Assembly: GCA_965228625.1 (NCBI GenBank)
Contig: OZ245829.1
Location: 1,488,001 to 1,552,000, forward strand
Source of the DNA: UBA2767 sp965228625
GTDB lineage: Bacteria; Pseudomonadota; Alphaproteobacteria; Rhizobiales; Methyloligellaceae
Direction: 5' to 3'
Length of the DNA stretch: 64,000 nucleotides
Under the pieces are notes generated by a model. The model searched no databases. It was given only the letters and a program-made list of their open reading frames with translations, and was not told where the DNA came from. Below are positions 59,657-64,000 of the stretch, piece by piece (positions within the stretch are counted from its first letter, which is position 1; each line of letters opens with the position of its first letter). The position numbers and the translations under genes were made by a program.

Positions 59657-60199
59657 ATGTCCCGGATCGACGAGAGCCTCCCCTTCATCCCCGTCAACAT
59701 TGCTGTGCTGACGGTTTCCGACACGCGGAGCCAGAAGGAAGACAAGTCGGGCGCCGCGCTCGAGCGCATGCTGACAGGGGCCGGACACACGCTCGCCGAG
59801 CGCACCATCGTGACGGACGACGTTCCGGTGATCCGGAAGCAAGTGAAAGGCTGGATCGACAATCCTGCCATCGACGTGGTCATCACCACGGGCGGCACGG
59901 GCTTCACCGGCCGCGATGTGACGCCGGAGGCGATCCGGCCGCTGTTCGAGAAAGAGATCGACGGGTTCTCGGTCATCTTCCACATGCAGAGCTACGAAAA
60001 GGTCGGCACGTCGACGATCCAGTCGCGGGCCTGCGGCGGCGTCGCCAACGGGACCTACATCTTCTGCGTGCCCGGCTCGCCCGGCGCCTGCAAGGACGCC
60101 TGGGAGGGCATTCTCAAATACCAGCTCGATAACCGGCATCGACCCTGCAATTTCGTGGAGATCATGCCGCGGTTACAGGAGCATCTGGCGGAGGCCTGA
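59657..60199 (+). CDS. moaB: Molybdenum cofactor biosynthesis protein B
   Basis: A 180-residue MoaB/Mog-type molybdopterin adenylyltransferase-family protein. AVLTVSDTRSQKEDKSGAAL, ITTGGTGFTGRDVTPEAIRP and the C-terminal CVPGSPGACKDAWEGIL are conserved. It would adenylylate molybdopterin or support that step. It lies 29 bp after the nitroreductase gene and 6 bp before cydA, so it is likely in one transcript with them. Confidence 0.95.
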   Translation: MSRIDESLPFIPVNIAVLTVSDTRSQKEDKSGAALERMLTGAGHTLAERTIVTDDVPVIRKQVKGWIDNPAIDVVITTGGTGFTGRDVTPEAIRPLFEKEIDGFSVIFHMQSYEKVGTSTIQSRACGGVANGTYIFCVPGSPGACKDAWEGILKYQLDNRHRPCNFVEIMPRLQEHLAEA

Positions 60200-60205
60200 A
60201 CACTC

Positions 60206-61606
60206 ATGGAACTCGACGCTGTCCTGCTGGCCCGCATCCAGTTCGCTTTCACCATCTCCTTCCACATTATCTTCCCGACATTCACCATCGGATTGTCGGC
60301 GTGGATTGCGACGCTTGAAGGCATCTGGCTGAAAACCGGCGACGAGCGCTACCACCTGCTCGCCCGTTTCTGGACCAAGATCTTTGCCGTGTCGTTCGCG
60401 ATGGGAGTCGTGTCCGGCATCGTCCTGTCCTACCAGTTCGGTACCAACTGGAGCGGCTTCAGCGAAGTCGTCGGAAACGTTGTCGCGCCGCTCATCGGTT
60501 ACGAGGTGCTGACGGCGTTTTTCCTCGAAGCTACGTTCCTCGGCATTATGCTGTTCGGCTGGAACCGCGTGCCGCCCTGGCTGCATTTCACTGCGTGCGT
60601 TGCCGTCGCCGTGGGAACCCTCATCTCGTCCTTCTGGATTCTGTCCGCAAATAGCTGGATGCATTACCCCACCGGCCACGTCATGCGCGACGGGATCGCC
60701 TATCCGGAAGACTGGATCCAGATCATCTTCAGTCCGACCTTCCCGCTCCGGCTCGTCCATATGGTCATCGCCGCCTATCTGACGACCGCCTTCGTGATCC
60801 TCGGCGTCGGCGCGCGCTACCTGCTCGCGGACAAGCACGTGCCCTTTGCCCACATCATGGTGCGCATGGGGCTGGGGCTGGCGCTCATTCTCGCGCCCGC
60901 CCAGATTGTGATCGGAGACCTCCACGGTCTGAAGACGGCGGAGTACCAACCGGCCAAGCTCGCCGCCATGGAGGGACATTGGGACGGCAGCAAGCCGGGC
61001 GATCTCGTGCTGTTCGCGATTCCCAATGAAAAGACGGAGACGAACGACTACGAAATCTCGATCCCGAACGGCGCGAGCCTGATCATCACCCATCAGCTCG
61101 ACGGCCTGTTCCCGGGACTGAAGGACTTCAAGGTGGAAGACCGTCCGCCGGTTCTGATCCCGTTCTACGGCTTCCGGCTGATGGTTGGTATCGGGTTCTG
61201 GTTCATTCTGATGTGCCTGTGGGGCGCGGTCCGGTGGTGGAAAGGCACCCTGTTCGAGAAGGGCGCCTTCCTGACACTGGCCTGGTGGTCCTGGCCGCTG
61301 GGATTCGTCGCGATACTTGCCGGATGGTTCACCACCGAGGTCGGGCGGCAACCGTGGATCGCCACCGGAATCCTGAGAACCGCGGATGCCGCGTCGCCGG
61401 TTTCCGCACTGCAGGTCGCGATATCGCTGGGCCTGTTCGTGGTCGTCTACGGCATCGTGTTTTCGGCCGGCATCTACTACATCAACCGGCTCATTCACAA
61501 AGGACCCATCAAGACCATCCTTGGGCCGGAAGATCACGGCACGCCCAACCGGCCGATTTCCGGAGCCGAATCTGCGGGCCGTGAAGTTCTCGGGTCGGGA
61601 GCCTGA
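60206..61606 (+). CDS. cydA: Cytochrome bd ubiquinol oxidase subunit I
   Basis: A 466-residue membrane haem protein. The first helix holds the b595-ligand His (FAFTISFHIIFPTFTIG), GRQPW lies in TTEVGRQPWIATGI, and the region between GDLHGLKTAEYQPAKLAAM and PFYGFRLMVGIGFWF is compact, consistent with a short Q-loop of the CIO type rather than the long E. coli type. It is an oxygen reductase active at low oxygen. cydB follows 5 bp downstream. Confidence 0.96.
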   Translation: MELDAVLLARIQFAFTISFHIIFPTFTIGLSAWIATLEGIWLKTGDERYHLLARFWTKIFAVSFAMGVVSGIVLSYQFGTNWSGFSEVVGNVVAPLIGYEVLTAFFLEATFLGIMLFGWNRVPPWLHFTACVAVAVGTLISSFWILSANSWMHYPTGHVMRDGIAYPEDWIQIIFSPTFPLRLVHMVIAAYLTTAFVILGVGARYLLADKHVPFAHIMVRMGLGLALILAPAQIVIGDLHGLKTAEYQPAKLAAMEGHWDGSKPGDLVLFAIPNEKTETNDYEISIPNGASLIITHQLDGLFPGLKDFKVEDRPPVLIPFYGFRLMVGIGFWFILMCLWGAVRWWKGTLFEKGAFLTLAWWSWPLGFVAILAGWFTTEVGRQPWIATGILRTADAASPVSALQVAISLGLFVVVYGIVFSAGIYYINRLIHKGPIKTILGPEDHGTPNRPISGAESAGREVLGSGA

Positions 61607-61611
61607 CGGTC

Positions 61612-62640
61612 ATGGACGGGATCACCTTCTGGCTGCCCGTGGTCTGGGTCGGCGTGCTCGCCGTCGCAGTTGCGCTCTACGTCATTCTCGACGGGTTCGA
61701 TCTGGGTATCGGCATTCTGTTTCCGTTCGGCAACACCGACGACGAGCGCGATCTGATGATGAACTCGATCGCCCCGTTCTGGGACGGCAATGAGACCTGG
61801 CTGGTGCTGGGCGGCGGCGCTCTGTGGGTCGCGTTTCCGCAGGCCTTCGCGATTGTCATGCCGGCGCTCTACGTTCCGATCATCCTGATGCTCCTGGCAC
61901 TCGTCTTTCGCGGCGTGGCGTTTGAGTTCCGTTTCGTGTCAAAGCCGTTCCACAAGTTCTGGGATGCCGCGTTTTTCGGCGGATCGTTTGTAGCCACGGC
62001 CGCCCAGGGTTTTGTCCTCGGCGGCCTCGTTCAAGGCATCCAGACCGATGGTGAGACGTTCACGGGCCACCCGCTCGACTGGTTCACACCCTTCTCCATC
62101 ATGTGCGCTTTCGGGCTCGTCATCGGTTACGCACTCCTCGGCACATGCTGGCTGATGCTGAAGACGGAAGGCCCGGTGAGCGAACGCGCCCGGCGGCACG
62201 CCCTTCCCCTGCTCGCCGGCATGATCGTATTCATCGGCGCGGTCAGCGTCTGGACGCCGCTTCAGGAACCGCACATTTTCGAGCGTTGGTTCTCGCTCCC
62301 CAACCTGCTTCTGCTTGCGCCGGTTCCATTGCTGACCGCGGCGGTCGCCTACTGGTGCTATCACGCCATCAGGACCGGCAGGGACCTCGCACCGTTTGTT
62401 GCGACCATTCTGCTGTTCATGCTCGCCTATATCGGGCTCGCCATCTCCAAGTTCCCCTTCATCGTACCGCCGGCGCAACCCGGCGGCGGCCTGAACCTCT
62501 GGGACACGTCCGCGGCGCCGGAGTCGCAGCTATTCATGCTGATCGGTGTCCTCCTGCTGCTGCCGATCATCCTCGGCTACACGGTGCTGTCCTACTGGGC
62601 ATTTCGCGGAAAAGTCCGCCCCGGAGAGGGTTACCACTAG
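61612..62640 (+). CDS. cydB: Cytochrome bd ubiquinol oxidase subunit II
   Basis: A 342-residue multi-span partner of CydA. LDGFDLGIGILFPFG, PFWDGNETWLVLGGGALWVA and AFPQAFAIVMPALYVP are the family signature. The C-terminus ends FRGKVRPGEGYH. No cydX-like small frame beginning MWYF is seen in the next 140 bp. Confidence 0.96.
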   Translation: MDGITFWLPVVWVGVLAVAVALYVILDGFDLGIGILFPFGNTDDERDLMMNSIAPFWDGNETWLVLGGGALWVAFPQAFAIVMPALYVPIILMLLALVFRGVAFEFRFVSKPFHKFWDAAFFGGSFVATAAQGFVLGGLVQGIQTDGETFTGHPLDWFTPFSIMCAFGLVIGYALLGTCWLMLKTEGPVSERARRHALPLLAGMIVFIGAVSVWTPLQEPHIFERWFSLPNLLLLAPVPLLTAAVAYWCYHAIRTGRDLAPFVATILLFMLAYIGLAISKFPFIVPPAQPGGGLNLWDTSAAPESQLFMLIGVLLLLPIILGYTVLSYWAFRGKVRPGEGYH

Positions 62641-62782
62641 CGAAACAGGACCAATCTCATCGCGATATTTTGACCGGCGGCGAAAATCCTTTGCCGCTGC
62701 CGACATTCTAGTCCCGCGCGATTGCGCCTATAATTTCTCCCGACAAATGCCCCCCAAAAGGCATAGCAAGGGAGTACCGCTC

Positions 62783-63781
62783 ATGTCTGAAAGATCCCCG
62801 CATATCTCACGCCGCGCATTGCTCGCGGGTGCCGCCGGAACGGCAGCGTTCGCGTCCATGTCGGCCCGGTTTCCAACGCCTGCGTCGGCGCAGGCGCCGA
62901 TGATGGGACCGTCGAAGCCGACCCACAATCGCTTCAAGCTCGGTGACTTCGAGGTCACGACGCTCAACGACGGCGCCGTCAACGTTCCGAAGGTGCATCC
63001 CATTTTCGGCAAGAACAAAACACCGGACGAGGTGAAGGCCCATCTCGCCACCCACAACCTGCCGGCGGACAAGATGGTGATTTCGTTCACGCCGGTGATC
63101 GTCAACACCGGCAAGGAAGTCGTGATGTTCGACTCAGGCTACGGCGAGGAAGCGCGCGAGCGCGGCGCGGGCAAGGCCGCCGCGGCGCTGGCCTCCGCCG
63201 GGTTCAAGCCGGAACAGATCGACGTCATCGTCGTCACCCACTGCCACCCGGACCACGTCAGCGGCCTGATGGAGAACGGCAAGGCCGTCTATCCCAATGC
63301 GCGCTATGTCACCGGCGACACCGAGTACAATTTCTGGTCCAAGAAGGAGCACCTGGAGAGCAGCGACAAGAACATGGTCCGCCGCGCGACAGCGGTGCAC
63401 AACAATCTCGTGCCGCTCGCCGAGAAGACGAGCTTCATCAAGCCGGGCGCCGATGTGGTCACCGGAATCACATCGGTCGAGTCTTTCGGCCACACGCCGG
63501 GGCACCTGTGCTACCGCATCGAGAGCGGCGGCAAGGGCTTCCTCATCTTCGGCGACGTGACCAACCACTATGTGGCATCTCTCGCCAAGCCGGACTGGCA
63601 TTGCGCCTTCGACATGGACGCGGACAAAGCGGTGACCGCGCGCAAGAAGATCCTCGACATGGTGTCGTCGGACAAGATCCCGGCGGCCGGCTATCACATG
63701 CCCTTCCCCGCGGTCGGCCATGTGGCGAAGCACAATGACGGCTATGTCTGGATTCCGGTGAGCTACCACCTCGATCTCTAG
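62783..63781 (+). CDS. Tat-exported MBL-fold metallo-hydrolase
   Basis: A 332-residue protein. The twin-arginine signal SRRALLAGAAGTAAF ends near SAQA. The MBL domain has VVTHCHPDHVSG, GHTPGHLCYRI and FGDVTNHY with the metal ligands. AAGGGAG precedes the ATG. It is an exported hydrolase of unknown substrate, possibly lactonase- or arylsulfatase-like. The next gene encodes a paralogue (MMG followed by RFxLGxFEV in both). Confidence 0.9.
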   Translation: MSERSPHISRRALLAGAAGTAAFASMSARFPTPASAQAPMMGPSKPTHNRFKLGDFEVTTLNDGAVNVPKVHPIFGKNKTPDEVKAHLATHNLPADKMVISFTPVIVNTGKEVVMFDSGYGEEARERGAGKAAAALASAGFKPEQIDVIVVTHCHPDHVSGLMENGKAVYPNARYVTGDTEYNFWSKKEHLESSDKNMVRRATAVHNNLVPLAEKTSFIKPGADVVTGITSVESFGHTPGHLCYRIESGGKGFLIFGDVTNHYVASLAKPDWHCAFDMDADKAVTARKKILDMVSSDKIPAAGYHMPFPAVGHVAKHNDGYVWIPVSYHLDL

Positions 63782-63807
63782 AACCGAGAAAGGCGACCGG
63801 TGTTTCC

Positions 63808-64000
63808 ATGGCTCGGAACAAGTATGACGTTACCCGCCGCGGCGCCCTTGCTGCCGTGGCGGGAGCTGCCACAGTTGCACTTCCCAAATCCCTGCACTCC
63901 CCGGCGCAGGCCGCTGCGGAAATGATGGGCGTGCATCGTCCCTCGTTCTATCGTTTCGAACTCGGCAGCTTCGAGGTTTCGACCTTTCTGGATGGCACTG
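63808..64000 (+). CDS. Second Tat-exported MBL-fold hydrolase, truncated by window end
   Basis: The first 64 codons of a gene cut by the right edge. It has a Tat signal (TRRGALAAVAGAATVALP, cleaved near AQA) and then MMGVHRPSFYRFELGSFEVS, matching the corresponding part of the gene before it (MMGPSKPTHNRFKLGDFEVT). This indicates a tandem duplication. The metal-binding motifs lie beyond the window. Confidence 0.85.
   Translation, partial: MARNKYDVTRRGALAAVAGAATVALPKSLHSPAQAAAEMMGVHRPSFYRFELGSFEVSTFLDGT

Noticed and set aside
60173..61537. A 454-codon open frame antisense to cydA
   Set aside because: Its product is rich in Asp, Glu, His and Arg, the mirror of hydrophobic membrane codons, so it is a codon artefact.
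62676..62705. GC-rich hairpin after cydB considered as an intrinsic terminator
   Set aside because: The stem has a bulge and is not followed by a T-run, so termination cannot be supported.
1..64000. CRISPR arrays, insertion sequences, rRNA genes and riboswitches
   Set aside because: No regularly spaced repeats, transposase motifs, rRNA segments or recognisable riboswitch cores were seen on either strand.

Overview
The window is GC-rich chromosomal DNA from an alphaproteobacterium, most likely of the order Hyphomicrobiales (Rhizobiales). This is inferred from gene content: a NadQ-type regulator near nadABC, a TIGR02301 protein, the xseB/dxs/tlyA neighbourhood, ETF-quinone oxidoreductase, a cysteine-poor family-4-like uracil-DNA glycosylase and a 272-residue FabI. 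No rRNA or other genus-level marker is present, so nothing finer is claimed. Almost all of it reads as core metabolism, densely packed, with several operons showing ATGA-type overlaps.

Positions 1-2787 look different: lower GC by eye, short genes and long gaps. They hold a GIY-YIG-like nuclease cut by the left edge, an HNH endonuclease, a HEPN-like protein, two very small candidate genes and a non-coding stretch with two interlocked inverted repeats. This block ends at the 3' end of tRNA-Gln(UUG), and a 16/17 copy of that end occurs at 613-629. It is the only part that resembles an accessory island.

From 2968 to about 29.4 kb come tRNA-Pro(CGG), an MBL hydrolase overlapping a DUF1499 gene tail to tail, a class III aminotransferase, an SDR and pdxH. 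A rightward run follows (fabI, a histidine phosphatase, aroC, a HAD dehalogenase, a sirtuin), then a leftward isoprenoid/DNA-repair group (tlyA, dxs, a CoA transferase, xseB, a histone-deacetylase-like hydrolase, a DmdC-like acyl-CoA dehydrogenase). After that come tsaC/sua5, a D-lactate/2-hydroxyglutarate dehydrogenase-like flavoprotein, a GNAT, Nudix and DUF3179 genes and several secreted proteins of unknown function.

From 29.4 to 42.2 kb lie a dihydroorotase-like gene, a ygfZ-tag-HD-phosphatase run and the NAD locus: nadQ, a large DUF2339 membrane protein and nadA-nadB-nadC. A perfect 8-bp-arm palindrome overlaps the predicted -10 box of nadA and is the best regulatory signal in the window. 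A SleB-type cell-wall hydrolase converges on nadC.

From 42.4 kb to the end are ppdK, a VOC protein, glyS-glyQ, an S49 peptidase, a TrmN6-like methyltransferase, DUF2007, polyprenyl diphosphate synthase, ispE, a TPR protein, a threonine dehydratase and ETF-QO. A rightward set then follows: UDG, nitroreductase, moaB, cydA, cydB and two tandem Tat-exported MBL hydrolases, the second cut by the right edge. Dxs, IspE and polyprenyl synthase supply quinone side chains. ETF-QO and cytochrome bd use quinones, and the acyl-CoA dehydrogenase would feed electrons through ETF.
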